A stretch of DNA of 64,000 nt from the NCBI GenBank assembly GCA_001600875.1, contig BCLD01000013.1, positions 293,408 through 357,407 of the forward strand, in the 5' to 3' direction. Shown here piece by piece: positions 48,718 through 61,100 of this stretch. The notes under the pieces are model-generated. The model saw nothing but the letters and a program-made list of their open reading frames with translations, did no database searches and had not been told where the DNA came from. The position numbers and the translations under genes were made by a program. Positions within the stretch are counted from its first letter, which is position 1. The number at the start of each line of letters is the position of its first letter. Source of the stretch: Solicoccozyma terricola (Eukaryota > Basidiomycota > Tremellomycetes > Filobasidiales > Piskurozymaceae).

Positions 48718-49340
48718 AGTAGTGGTACGAATCGAGCTAGACTGCGTTCCTCATCTCGACGTTTGGTGGGTCCTTGTGTGAAGGGAAGGGGGTGGGGGGG
48801 GGGGGGGGGGGGGGGGAAGTTCGGCAAGTGAAGAGCGGAGCACCTTTTGGAAAATGACCCGTTTTTTCCCTAATCCAATAGTAGGTACTGCAAACCCAAA
48901 AAAAGGACTGTACGTCGAAGGATCGTCTATGCCGTGGAGGGTGGTGTCGTGGGGTGCGTGACCCGGCTAGCGCGGTGATTTTGAAACGTCTGTGAGAGAT
49001 GGATTCCCTTGGACTGTTGGAGGACGATGTGACGATGCGACGATGCGACGATGTTTCCTGTATGTGGATGGATGGTGGTGGTAGATGGACAGAACCGTCG
49101 ACGTCGACATGCACCTCGGCATCGCCATCACCATCGGCTGCGCTAATTTGACTCCCGGGGGGCGTGATCTGCGCTTTGTTTTGGGCCCGACGATCATGGG
49201 CAATCATCAATCAAGGGCAATCCACCATACAATATTACCAACACCTAACAAATTAAAATAAACCCCCAAACCCCAAGTCTCTGATCTATATCTATATCAT
49301 CCTAATCCAACACCACTCCCCCCCCCCCCCCCAACCCATC
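48718..49340. other. SSK1 promoter and CLP1-like 3' region
   Basis: About 620 bases upstream of SSK1 and downstream of the CLP1-like stop. Contains G23 at 48794-48816, roughly 80 bases before the SSK1 ATG (probably in its leader), GACGATGC repeats near 49028-49052, and C15 at 49318-49332 just past the CLP1-like stop. No gene seen. Confidence 0.5.
48794..48816 (+). repeat. Poly(G) tract upstream of SSK1
   Basis: G23 in the region upstream of the SSK1 start codon. Confidence 0.9.
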
Positions 49341-51169
49341 CTATCGATCAACATCCATCCCATCGTTCTCCGCCTTTTCGTCCTTGCCATGTTTTTCTAA
49401 AACACAGACAATCACATTCCACGCGTTAACCAACACCTTCCATAATTTCTCATCTCCAACACCAAGCGCTACTACGTTCCCCCACATCGCATGAATACCT
49501 TTCAATCTCTCCAACAACTGTGAGATTGAAAGATTCTTCATCCTTTCAACGACAGTCGTAGCATTCTTTCCCTCTGATTCTACTGCACGTGATGATGATG
49601 GTGGTGCATTCAACAAATGAGCGAGTAAATGAGCAGGTTGAGGAGAATATAACCACGTATTGAGTAATGGCAGTAAAGAAGGATGAGGAACTGCGAGATG
49701 GATGATTGGAAGATCGAGTGTTTCAGGAAGTGAATTGTGGTTGTTGTTGTTCTCGATCTCGGTAGAAGATGGTGTGGTGGTTGATCGATGTATTTGAGGT
49801 TTGGTTGTGTCGTTTGTTGTAGATGACGCAGACGACATATTGAGGTTTTCAAACGTTCCTTCCATTAGAGTTGAGGTTGATTGAGTGGTGTTTGCTGTTG
49901 AAATCGTTGATATATCTGATACAGCCGAGTTGGTTGAAGTAGCGGAAGTGGCGGAAGTGGCGGAAGTGGCGGAAGTCACTGTATCATTAGATTGAAGAGA
50001 AGTGATCGTATTATTCGAAGTAGTCGATGAAGTCGATTTATTCAATTCAGATTGTTCATGCATCATCGTTATCGTTTCATCACCATCCATGTTTCTCCTT
50101 GAAACTTTCGGTAAGAAATGAGAACATTGAGAAGCGTAGATGACACGACTGAAGTTGTTGGATGCGGAGAAAAATTAAAAAAATTCCCCATGGCTCATCA
50201 TCAGTTATTCCCGTCCGTTTCCCCTTGTTATTCCTTGGCCACCCTCGACTCACTGAACAGGTAACAACCTTCCGACCTCGTCTCCTCCATCTCCACCAAA
50301 TGGTATTTTCACACCTTTCTTCGAGGGTCTAACTGCCAAACATACATCAGGCGCAACAACATGAGTTAACCCCTTTGTTAACCGTTGATCGTATGAGATC
50401 CGACCGAATCGAAGAGTGGTTGATGGGAGTGACATTTGAGATGTGGTGGTGGTGGTATGGGTATTGGTATTGGTTGGAGTGGTTGATGTGTTGCGGGGTG
50501 GGATTGGAAGAGGTCGATAGAGAGATGAAGCGAGTTGGAGAGTTGGAGAACGAAGGTGAATCGATTCAATGAGGTATTCAATTGGCTGGGAGAAAAGAGG
50601 GGCCGGTACTGATGTTGGTTTTATTTCGTCGATCTGATAAACCCCTTCGGATAAGAAAACAAACTCACGATATCTAAATCACATTCTTTATTAAGACTTT
50701 CTTGATCAACAGGATCAATCCTAACCCTTGGTAACCTCAACGGTACCAAAACTTTCTTCTCAGTTGTATATCTCTTAACCACTTCATTCCCGGCCTCCCC
50801 ACCCCCACCACCGACACCAACACCACCACCTCTTCGTCTGTTAGATCTCGGAACACCACCTATCGATAACTCTGAATATCCATTCCTCTTTTTCAATTTC
50901 GATTCTTTCAGTAAATCAACCCGACTAAGATGGATGATTTCGGAGGTTAAGCGAGTAGTAGTAGGACGAGAGTATGGGGATTTAAGATGATGATGTGATG
51001 AGGGTGTTGATTTGGTGTTGGCGTTGTTGGCATGGTTGGGGATTTGGGTGGTTTGGATGGTCGTGGTGGTGGTGGTGGTGGATGGGGAATTCTCTTTGTT
51101 AGTGGTTGGAACGGGTTTACGACGGAGTATAGTTTGTGAGCGGGTGAGGGTTGATGATGTACGAGGCAT
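49341..51169 (-). CDS. CLP1: Clp1-like (clampless) sexual development protein
   Basis: Tentatively assigned to the basidiomycete Clp1 family, needed for clamp cells or dikaryotic development in Coprinopsis and Ustilago and for sexual development in Cryptococcus. Three exons, 51169-50669, 50585-50254 and 50148-49341, close in frame at 546 residues. Recognisable segments: FGRISYDQRLTKGLTHVVAP, VCLAVRPSKKG, LLPVHRVIYASQCSHFLP, LPIIHLAVPHPSLLPLLNTW and IHAMWGNVVALGVGDEKLW. Between them lies a Ser/Thr/Asn-rich segment with TSATSA-type 9-bp repeats. The N-terminus starts MPRTSSTLTRSQTILRRKP and has a basic stretch with a poly-Gly/Val patch. The assignment rests on memory of the family pattern; the gene model itself is well supported by frame closure. 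Confidence 0.62.
49939..49977 (-). repeat. 9-bp coding repeat in the CLP1-like gene
   Basis: Near-perfect tandem copies of GCGGAAGTG (plus strand) encode a run of Thr-Ser-Ala units in a low-complexity part of the protein. Confidence 0.85.
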
Positions 51170-53145
51170 GATAGAGGAATTGGATTTCAAAGGGTGGTAG
51201 TGGTAGTGGGTGGTAGTGGGTGGTGTGGTGGCGAGCGGGTCGTGTGGTGGCGAGTGGGTGGGTTGTCGTGGTGGATTGGTGGATTGGTTGATGTTCCTGG
51301 ATGGGATCGTGGGATATGATGATGATGATGAAAAGGAAGGGTAGGAATATACGGACATGGAGCAGAGTGCTATCTTATACCCCCCACCCCACACCACCCA
51401 CATGCTGCTAGGAGTTACCGTGTCCGTCGACTTTGCTCTGTCTGCCTTTCGATCAAACGACCCAGAGCGTGTCTGTCTGTCCACTACACCGACGCGTGGT
51501 GATTGGTCCACCGTGATCGAACACTCGACACCGTCCTTTCGAACACCCCGACGATGATGGACGGACTGACACCCATCATCGTCTTCGCCCCACACCATGG
51601 TCCATCGAGGTTCACATCTACCCATTTCAGGGAATACTGGACAGCATACGGGAGCGGAGTAGAGGTCGCGAAAGACAGGCCTCCTCGAATAGTTCAACTT
51701 CAACAGCTCATGCCAAATAAAATGAATCGATGTTTCACCTAATTCATCTGATTCGACCCTTGTTTTTCTTTCAAACAAGTAGGGTACGGTACCATTTGAT
51801 CTTCCTTCCCTTGGTTCGTGGATATAACCTAAACAGAAATCACTCGTTGCTCTTTCCCGTCTATCAATTCCAAACCCGGAACCCCCCCCCCCCCAACCCC
51901 CAACCCCCTATTCGCCACTGAGAACATGAAACGGCTCCGTTTTCCCAAAGTGGAGGTGGAGTAACGTAACCTATTGAAACGCGAGCCATTCTGCGCATTT
52001 TCATTATATCTCGACATCCCATAACCCCCCATCTCCTTATTCCGTTCTATTCATTACACTCGACCCCTTTCCATCTTCATTCGTCCCCTTCACCTCCTTT
52101 CCGATTCTCTTAAAACCAAAAACTAAGATGTATCAGTAGAACCATTCTGAGTCCCATTTAGCAATCCTCAACTCTTCTGACCCTCCCTCGTCTTTATCCC
52201 AATCCCTACCATCTCGATGAAGTTTTATCCCAATGCCACTCCCTACCCCTATCATCCGATAGTAAACCCATACCATCTCTTATCATCGTCTTGTCTCGCC
52301 TAATTTTATCCAAAAAGGTTGATTTTTCTTTCGGTGGCCGGGAGAGGGGGGGGGGGAAGTAGGAAAGGATGTAAAGAAGGAGGGATTTTTTGTAATTTTT
52401 TCCCCTCACCCGTGTTTTTTTTGGGGAAAGGGGGGACCGGGGCGGGGGGTTGGGTGAGGTTGGGTGGAGAAGGATTAGAAGGAGGTATATGTGGGATTTA
52501 GGGTTCGATGAAGGTGAGGCCCCCTCCCCCCCCCTCCCGCGGTGGAATCCCCCCCCCTCCTCTGGCAAACCAACAATCGAAAACTAACTGAACCCTATCG
52601 CAACCACATGAACGACCTTCCAACTCACGAAGAACAACAATCAAGGAGATAAAATGGTGTTTTGTTAGCTCATCAAGGTGAGAAATAGAACATGGGATCT
52701 CCCAATGGGTTAGTGAAAGTGGATTAAGGGGCTGGGAAGGTGGGAGGATGGAAGGAGAAGAAAAGGAGGGAGGGCGTGATGGAGGGTGGTGGGTGGTAGA
52801 ATAGGCTTTGGGGTAGAACATGGCTGCGTGGTAGAACATGGCTGCGTGGTAAGGAACAAGTCCTGTTGGCTGTGTGGCGGTGGCGTTCCCTTTGCTCCTT
52901 TCCACGGACATCAACAACCCCGATGTCCGTCTCTCGGAGGTGGGCCAGCTGTCCATCGGCGCGTACATTCCATTCCACAACTCACTCTCCAAGCCATCGT
53001 CGCATACCCTCCTCTCCTTGTCACACCATCCGACAACCTCGTCGTGACCAAGCTACCACCCTCCGTCACTGCCATAGTATAACTCAGCGCACGCATAATA
53101 GCGCCCTGGAGCGGATACCGTCGACAAAAGTTGATACGCTGCCAC
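51170..53145. other. Large intergenic region between CLP1-like gene and alpha-COP
   Basis: At about 2 kb this is the longest gene-free stretch of the window, lying between two divergent starts. It contains GTGGTGG-rich sequence just upstream of the CLP1-like start, C13 at 51882-51894, several G- and C-rich runs (52340-52560), and an 18-bp tandem repeat at 52812-52847. The open frames found here are Ser/Pro- or Gly-rich without family motifs and mostly mirror homopolymers; I do not call a gene. Confidence 0.5.
52812..52847 (+). repeat. Perfect 18-bp tandem duplication
   Basis: Two exact copies of GGTAGAACATGGCTGCGT, followed by a third partial start (GGTAA), about 300 bp upstream of the alpha-COP start codon. 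Confidence 0.9.
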
Positions 53146-56100
53146 GATGCAGATGCTCACCAAGGTGGGTCACGTTGCTGGTGGTGGTCGGGTGGACTAG
53201 TAAGGGGTGGACTCAACTGACGCTTACACCGACGTCTCGTGCTAATTCCCTCCGCAGTTCGAGTCGAAGAGTCCGCGAGTGAAGGGAATTGCTTTTCGTA
53301 CGTCGACTGTATATGTACCCCTAATCCATCTCGTCTCGTCGACTTACAACAACCACCACCAACCTATCACAACCCATCCCTACAGATCCAAAACTCCCAC
53401 TCCTCGCGGCCTCTCTCCACAATGGGACTATTCAATTATGGAACTACCAAATGGGTGTTCTAGTGTCTCGATTCGACGAACATGATGGTCCAGTTCGCGG
53501 AATCTCGTTTCATCCTACACAACCGATCTTCGTTTCGGGTGGTGATGATTACAAGATCAAGGTTTGGTCGTATAAACAGAACAAATGTTTATTCACGTTG
53601 ACTGGTCGTGAGTGTTGGAGGGAGACGGAGAAGGTCTTTTTTTTTTGGAGGGAACGAAGGGTGTTGATCCCGCTCGTAACTTCTACCTCTGGTTAGACTT
53701 GGACTACGTCAGGACGACCTTTTTCCACAAAGAATATCCGTGGATCCTTTCAGCTTCAGATGATCAAACTATCAGGATTTGGGACTGGCAATCACGAAAA
53801 AACATCGCCATCTTGACGTGGGTTGCCTCCTAGAAGCGTTTCTGATACAATGTTAGAGCGTAGACTGAATCCATCGATCGAACCAATCTCACAGCGGTCA
53901 CAACCACTACATCATGTTCGTCCATCCCGGTCCTTTCTCAAAACATCCTAGACCGCAAACCACTCATAACTTTTCATAATCTCCCACAGGTCCGCAGAAT
54001 TCCATCCGTTCGAAGATCTTATCGTCTCCGCATCAATGGATCTCACCGTCCGAGTCTGGGATATCTCCGGTCTCAGAAAGAAGAATCAAGCTCATCAAGC
54101 TCCAATGTCGTTCGAGGAACAGATTACAAGAGCTAATCAAGGTCAGGCGGACCTATTTGGGAATACTGATGCCGTGGTGAGTACCGCAGTTGAGATGTAG
54201 GGAGTGAAAGACTTGACTGATGGGGTTTCATTGTATGCATGACTAGGTCAAATACGTTCTTGAAGGGGTGAGTGGGAGTTCTCCAGGTTGACCAAGAAAA
54301 AAAAACAGGAAAAAGAAAAATGGAAACGGCTGCTGATTGATGTTTGGGCGTTCCCCGCCACGTCTTCCAGCACGACCGCGGAGTGAATTGGGCTTCTTTC
54401 CATCCAACGCTCCCACTTATCGTTTCCTGCTCCGATGATCGACAAGTCAAGCTGTGGCGAATGAGCGATACCAAGGCGTGGGAAGTTGATACCTGTCGAG
54501 GACATTTCAACCAAGTCTCGATGTGTCTGTTTCATCCACGCCACGAGCTCATCCTATCTAATTCGGAGGATAAGACCATCAGAGTTTGGGATATGACAAA
54601 GAGGACGGCGGTGCAGACGTTTAGAAGGGAGCATGATAGGTTTTGGGTGTTGACTGCTCACCCGAATTTGAACCTCTTTGCTGCTGGTGAGCGTGATGAA
54701 ATATAGTTGCGCCCCCCCCCCCCCCCCNNCAACGACTAAATGCTCAATATCCCGTTGCGTTCAGGTCACGACAACGGTCTCATCGTCTTTAAACTCGAAC
54801 GAGAACGACCCGCTTTCGCTCTCTCGAACAACACCCTTTTCTACATCAGGGACAAGACCATCCGCATGCGGGACCTCACTAGCGGTTCCGACATCGGCGT
54901 TATGAGCGTTAAAAAGCTTGGGTCGCAATACGTTCAACCAAGGGCTATGAGCTACAATCCTGCGGAAAGGGCAGTCATCGTCACGTCGGTGAGTTAAGAG
55001 CTGTCGGCCGTCGAACCACATTTTACAAATGAAGCTGAACGTAAATTCCCGTTTCCGTACAGCAATCGGCCGAAAACGGCGTGTACGAGCTCATCGCGCT
55101 TCCAAAGGACGGATCTGCCGCCGAAGGTCGAGATTCATCTACTGAAGGGAAACGCGGTCCAGGTCTCAGTGCGATCTTCGTAGCCAGGAATCGACTCGCT
55201 GTCCTCGACAAGACCGCGCAGTCGATCGAGATTCGAGATCTCTCCAATTCTCTTACCAAGACTATCAAGTGTCCTGTCCAGACCAACGAGATCTTCTACG
55301 GTGGCACGGCCTCTCTTCTCCTCGCCGCACCGACCTCGATCGTTCTCTTCGACATACAGCAGCAGAAGACTCTCGCTGAGATCTCAACTCCACCTGTCAA
55401 ATACGTCGTTTGGAGCGTGGATGGCAACAGTGTGGCTTTGCTCAGCAAGCACAGTGAGTCGAGATTGGGAACATGTCACATCGCTACATACACTGACTAA
55501 CTGGTTCCGCTACTCCAGCCATCACCATCGCCAACAAAACTCTCAGTCAGAGCGTTCTCATCCACGAGACCATCAGGATCAAATCGGCTGCTTGGGATGA
55601 CAGCGGTATCCTCATCTATACCACTCTTAACCACATCAAATATGCATTGCCAAACGGGTACGTGATTTCCATCTTTTGTCGGTGCATGACCATCAAGGAT
55701 TCCAACTGATGTACGAATCATGTGCGCAGCGACAACGGCATCATCAAGACCCTTGAACAGCCCGTCTATCTCACGCGAGTAAAGGGAGCAACCGTTTACT
55801 GCCTCGACCGATCTGCCAAACCTAGGACCATCACTATCGACCCAACCGAGTACCGTTTCAAGCTGGCTCTCGTCCGCAAAAACTACGACGAGGTTCTGCA
55901 GATCATCCGAACCAGCAACCTCGTCGGTCAGAGCATCATCGGCTACTTGCAAAAGAAGGGCTACCCCGAGATCGCTTTGCACTTCGTTCAGGACCCGACC
56001 ACGCGCTTCGACCTCGCCATCGAATGTGGAAACCTCACAGTAGCTTCAGAGGAGGCGAAGACGATCGATAAGCCCGAGTTCTGGAAGAGATTAGGAGAAC

Positions 56101-58016
56101 AGGCGCTAAAGCAGGGTAACCACTCGGTGAGTTGCTTCGCAACTGGTCAGCGATTGTCAAGACATTGACATGACCATTTTACGCAGATTGTCGAGACTGC
56201 CTACCAAAAGGTCAAGGATTTCGACAAGCTCTCATTCCTCTACCTTGTCACCGGCAACACAAGGAAGCTCGGTATGATGCAAGGTATTGCAACTAAGCGA
56301 GGTGATCAGATGTCGAGATTCCAGAATGCCTTGTACCTCGGCGATGCCGAGGCCCGTGTGGCCGTCTTACGCGACACTGGAATGTGTGAGTGGTTCGCAG
56401 CTGCGAGATCAACGTTCTTATCTGACGTCACTTTGCGGCGCCGAAAGACCCGCTTGCTTATTACACCGCCAAGAGCAACGGCCTCGATGCCATGGCTGAG
56501 GAGATCATGGAAATGGCCGGAATGACCGATGAAGACCTGCCACCCGTCCCATCCGCGATTGCTTCCTCTTCGAAACCTCTCGCACCGGCCCCAGTCGTCA
56601 CCTCTCAATCTGAGCTCAACTGGCCTCAGCTGGGTCAAAGTGAGAGTTACTTCGACCGCGCTCTGGCTGCGGGCACCGACGCTGCGGACGACGGTGGCTA
56701 CGTGAACGGATACACGAACGGAGAGGTGAAAGAGGACGCTTGGGCAGACGAGGTGGATATGAACGGTGCCGTGGAAGGCGAGGAGGTGGATGAGGATGAA
56801 GGATGGGATCTTGACGCAGAAGTCATCGAATCTGTGCACGATGACCTTGAAGAGCCAGCTGGCATTGAGGAAGGCGAGCTCCCCTCGGATGTCTCTCCTG
56901 GTGTCAACGAAGATGAGCAATGGACCCGTAACTCGCCGTTGGCCGCGGATCATGCAGCTGCTGGCGCCTTTGAGACGGCTATGCAGGTGAGTTTGCAGGT
57001 GCCTCGTAGCATGTATACATCCGCTGAGAGGAAGGCCCTTTCCAGCTTCTCAACCGTCAGGTAGCGGCCGTCAATTTTACACCTCTAAAGCCCCACTTCC
57101 TCGCGGCATACCAGAGCGCTCATGTTCACGTCTCCGCCAATCCGTCATTACCTGCCATTCGCTATAGTGTCAGACGGAATCCTGAAACGTCAGAGCTACG
57201 CGAGGTTCTACCCATCGCAGTCTACACCTTGGATGACGTCACCGCCACCGATCTCCCCGAAGCATACAGGCTGTTCGGGCGAGGCAAGTTTGCTGAGGCG
57301 CTTGTGCAATTCAGAACTATCATTCAGAAGCTGCTCATGGTGGTGGTCAAGACGGATTCTGAAGTGAAGGAGGTAAGTGTCGACGCCTCGGGCTGTGATG
57401 TACAGCGACCAAGTCATTTATCATCCACTCCATGTGACAGGTCGCGGACATCGTCATCAGTTGTCGAGAGTACATTGTCGGTCTCTTGCTGGAGACACAA
57501 CGGCGTTCCCTCAGCACGGATCCGGAGAACATCGCCCGCAACCTCGAGCTTGCCGCCTACTTCACCCACTGCAACATGCAGCAGTCTCATGTCCAGTTGG
57601 CTCTTCGATCAGCTATGGGCGTCTTCTCAAAAGCCGGTAACCACGCCACCGCAGCTGTGTTTGCACGTCGTCTCATCGATTCTGGCGTGACCGATTCCAA
57701 AGTCATCACTCAGGTGCGCGGGTCCAATCACATAGAAGCTGTCGTCTTTTGCTAACCGTAAATCGATCGCACAGGCACGTTCCGTCCTCGGACAAGGTGA
57801 TCGAAATCCACGAGACGCGGTCGAGATCACCTATGATCACTTCACCAATTTCGATGTCTGCGCTGCTAGCTTAACGCCCATCTACAAGGGCTCGCCTGCA
57901 GCGACATCTTCTTACAGTGGCGCCAAATATTTGCCAGAATACAAGGGCTCGCTGTGTGTGGTGGATGGCATCACTCAGGTTGGCTTACCCGCCAGCGGAA
58001 TGAGAGTCAAGGTGTA
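53146..58016 (+). CDS. COP1: Coatomer subunit alpha (alpha-COP)
   Basis: Largest subunit of the COPI coat, driving Golgi-to-ER retrieval and binding dilysine signals through its N-terminal propeller. Seen after splicing: [109 protein letters not shown] and [15 protein letters not shown], then the middle domain with [23 protein letters not shown] sequence ([20 protein letters not shown]), [11 protein letters not shown] and the C-terminal domain (NAHYKA-type helices, LEQQRRSLS-like stretch), ending SGMRVKV. More than ten introns; one near 54689-54763 holds a C run with two N. An acidic linker lies around 56750-56900. About 1,210 residues. Converges on ATG2. Confidence 0.94.
54712..54730 (+). 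repeat. Poly(C) tract with NN in alpha-COP intron
   Basis: C16 followed by NN (54728-54729) and one more C, inside the intron between LFAAG and HDNGLIVF. The N bases show an unresolved homopolymer length. Confidence 0.9.
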
Positions 58017-58152
58017 GACAAGTTGAAGGCCTATTGGCCACTCCTTTTTTGTAATGAAGACTTAACGTATATGGCATCTCTCGTTATCATCGTTATTATC
58101 GTCACTTCATCGCACGTTGGTCGTAAATCCGTTACATCATTGTTTTAGTCGC

Positions 58153-61100
58153 TCAATCCCGACGTGCCCCTTTGTACTTGTCAGACAACTCTGCTGTTAG
58201 TGAGGGATCCAACTGATTCCGTATGCCGAATAGAGCTTTGCTAACAGCCTCCGTCGCTCCTATACTTGATTTCAAGATGGCCACCGGTATCGCTCGGACA
58301 ACAGCACGCACGGTGCCCTGCATCACCGAGATGACATCAGCTGAACTTCAACGGCATCGCTTCACTCGTCTAACTCACATTCTCGGACCGCTCATGCACC
58401 TCCATCGGCACTGCTAGAATGGTCTGAGCTGCCTGTGTGAAGTTCGAGCTCAAGCTCTGGTAGGCAGCCGACAATCCCTCCTTGAAACTCTCAGGCTGCT
58501 GAGCGTATTTGCTCATAGGAGCCACCATGATGGATTGTTCACCGTCACCTCCTTCGTTTGAGAAGTCACCCCCAGGGAACGTGTCCTCAAATTTGCCTCC
58601 TAGAGCATGTTCTGCCTTCTCCAGAATGACCTGAGTACCTGTTGCCAGGTGCGCACCCAGCCTCAATGCTTCCAGCGCTGTGGTCATTGCGAAGCTCTTA
58701 GCACCCTTCTGCAGACCTCTGGAAACACGACCATCCTGGCGGTAATTCTCCACCGGGAGGAGAATTAAATCCGCCACTCCGGATCCTACGGTGACGACTG
58801 AGCGTAGAGGTGTTACACCCGCAAGCACATCTGCCAGCTGGTTCGATTTCACGTCTGGAGCCCAGATGTCGTTGAGCGCATCGTAGAGTGTCGACCATCC
58901 AGTCACCTGAGCGATACTACTTCAGCGGCAACCCTTGTCATTGACCGCATGACTGATGACTTACCCCTGATAAAAGGACACGACGCAATGTCATTTCCGA
59001 CCCGTCAAAGTGGAAGAAATTCATCAATTCCATCGTTTTGCCAGCTCGGAGAGCTCGCACAGAGACACGCTTAGGCTTGTAATCCATCTTGATGTGCACA
59101 GGCAGTATTTCCACATGTTCTGAGATGAAAAACAGCTTAACTTCATCGCTCAGAGCACACACATAGATCTTGAACCTACGCAAATAGGCGCTCTCTTTAC
59201 TCGGGCTGGTCGGAGAAGCATCCACCGGCGTCGCTACACTTTGAAACGAAAAGAAGCGTTTGATAAATTCGAGTGCGTCTTGATCAATATGTAGTCGCAG
59301 AGGTTGGACTTCCACCTGCAGTGAGATGGAGAACAAAATGAATGAGCATGGCAACATGACAGTAAGTGGGAGATCACGCTACCTTCAGCCGATATTCCTC
59401 CTGCTGCTTGTCGTTCTGTTCCGCTATCACTTTCGTCAACAGAACTTGAATCATCTTGACATCCGCTTCGGCGACCTGGCCGCGGGCCAGAGCCATAGGT
59501 GCCAGGAATTTCTTCCAGGTCGAGGTCTTGATGTGATCGAGGATCTCCAGGTTTACCAGGCTGATGATTGTCTTGGCGCGATCGCGTACCCCAGCAACGG
59601 CGATTCGATGTAGAACCTGAAGCCCACCGAGCTTAATCTCTATCTCTGGCCTCGAGGACCTCTCCAACTTGCGTCGCCTTTTAGCTGGTCGAGGAGAGCT
59701 GCGAGAGCTGTCACCTCGCCTCGTTGTGGCGGGACCAGACGGGGCGATGCTAGCAGTATCCGCTTCCAGATGTTCCAGCTGATTGTCAATTGCAGCTATC
59801 AGGGCCTCGGCATCCTCAGCCAGCTCCTCGTCAGGGAGGCCGATAAGTATCGACTCGTATAGCCAGGTCCGCGTAACCTCCACGCTTTCGTCCGGAGTTT
59901 GACCGGAGGCTAAGATTTGCCGGAACTTGTACAACCTCCGGCGGATATTCTTGATTTCAGCTTCAATAGTTTTCCTCGTCGTCGACCAATCATATCCATC
60001 ATGAAGAAGAACCCGCACCTCATCCACATTTATGTCGATGGAAAGCTGAAGCCTGGAGTGGTCCGAACGAGCAGGATTTCAGATCCCATCATTTCGCAAA
60101 TGAAATCACCCAACTCACCTTTCATTCAGCTTTGAGGATGGCAGTTGCTCGGTCCAGTAACCTGGAGAGAGTCTCACCACGCCGTCATATAATATACGCA
60201 CTTGCGAGCTATCGTCTTGACTTTTCGACACTGTCGATTGAGGCAGATCGGCAACGGATTTCCTTGAGGAAGTAATGGACTCCCGCCGTCGTGCCTGTCC
60301 TCCAGAGTCGTACTTCTTGAGATACACCTCATTGGTTGGAATATCGTCCGAAATCACCTCAACATCCGACAACACTGGAGCATTTCGAGTAAAAGCTGCA
60401 TCATCCAGGCTCGCTGTGAGTCGAGAGCTCGTCAGCTGGACATTCAACAAGACAATCTTGATATAAGAAGACATACCGAGGAGATCGGACCCCTTTGCCA
60501 AAGGACTGGGTCGCGTGGATTGTTCTCTACCGAATTAACGCTATTAAGAGCTTGCTCAAACTGGACCAGAAACTATTCACACTCACTCAGGAGGGTCGGA
60601 ACTGCTGGCCCAGCAAGATGCGATGTCCTCTATTAGGCGTCCAAGCAAAGCGAAAGTGTCTGCGCATGCTGCCATTGCTACAGTCCCAACATCAAGACCG
60701 ATCTGCACAACAGAACCTTCGCGTCATTGTCGACCCGCTTTGTGACATGATCACTGATACACTTACATGGTTTCCAGCCAATGGGTTTGGAGGGCAGATT
60801 GACACCCGAAGGGCTGCGTTCTTCGAAGCGATGACGGAGCACACGTCGACGTTCTGGAACCAGTCCAACAAGGTAAGCACCAGTTTTGCTTCTCCAATCC
60901 AACTCAGTGTCGGCATATACCCACGGAGTCCCCAGCAACATTGACGATGTGTAATTGTTCAAATATTTGATGAAGATATTCCAAAGGTTGATCTGAGGCG
61001 AATAGCTCAACGGAGTCCGCAGCGACATTGTATGTGTTTCGATCTGCGTTCGCGAGGAGTTCGCTTGCCGCAGACAAGCCATCAAATCGGATCATGAGAG

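Noticed and set aside
37319..51169. Mating-type (MAT) locus
   Set aside because: No pheromone gene, Ste3 receptor, homeodomain pair or other core MAT genes are present; STE6-like and CLP1-like genes alone do not define MAT.
52206..52992. Two minus-strand frames in the 2-kb intergenic region
   Set aside because: Pro/Ser/Gly composition comes from G- and C-rich runs; no start context or splice structure supports a gene.
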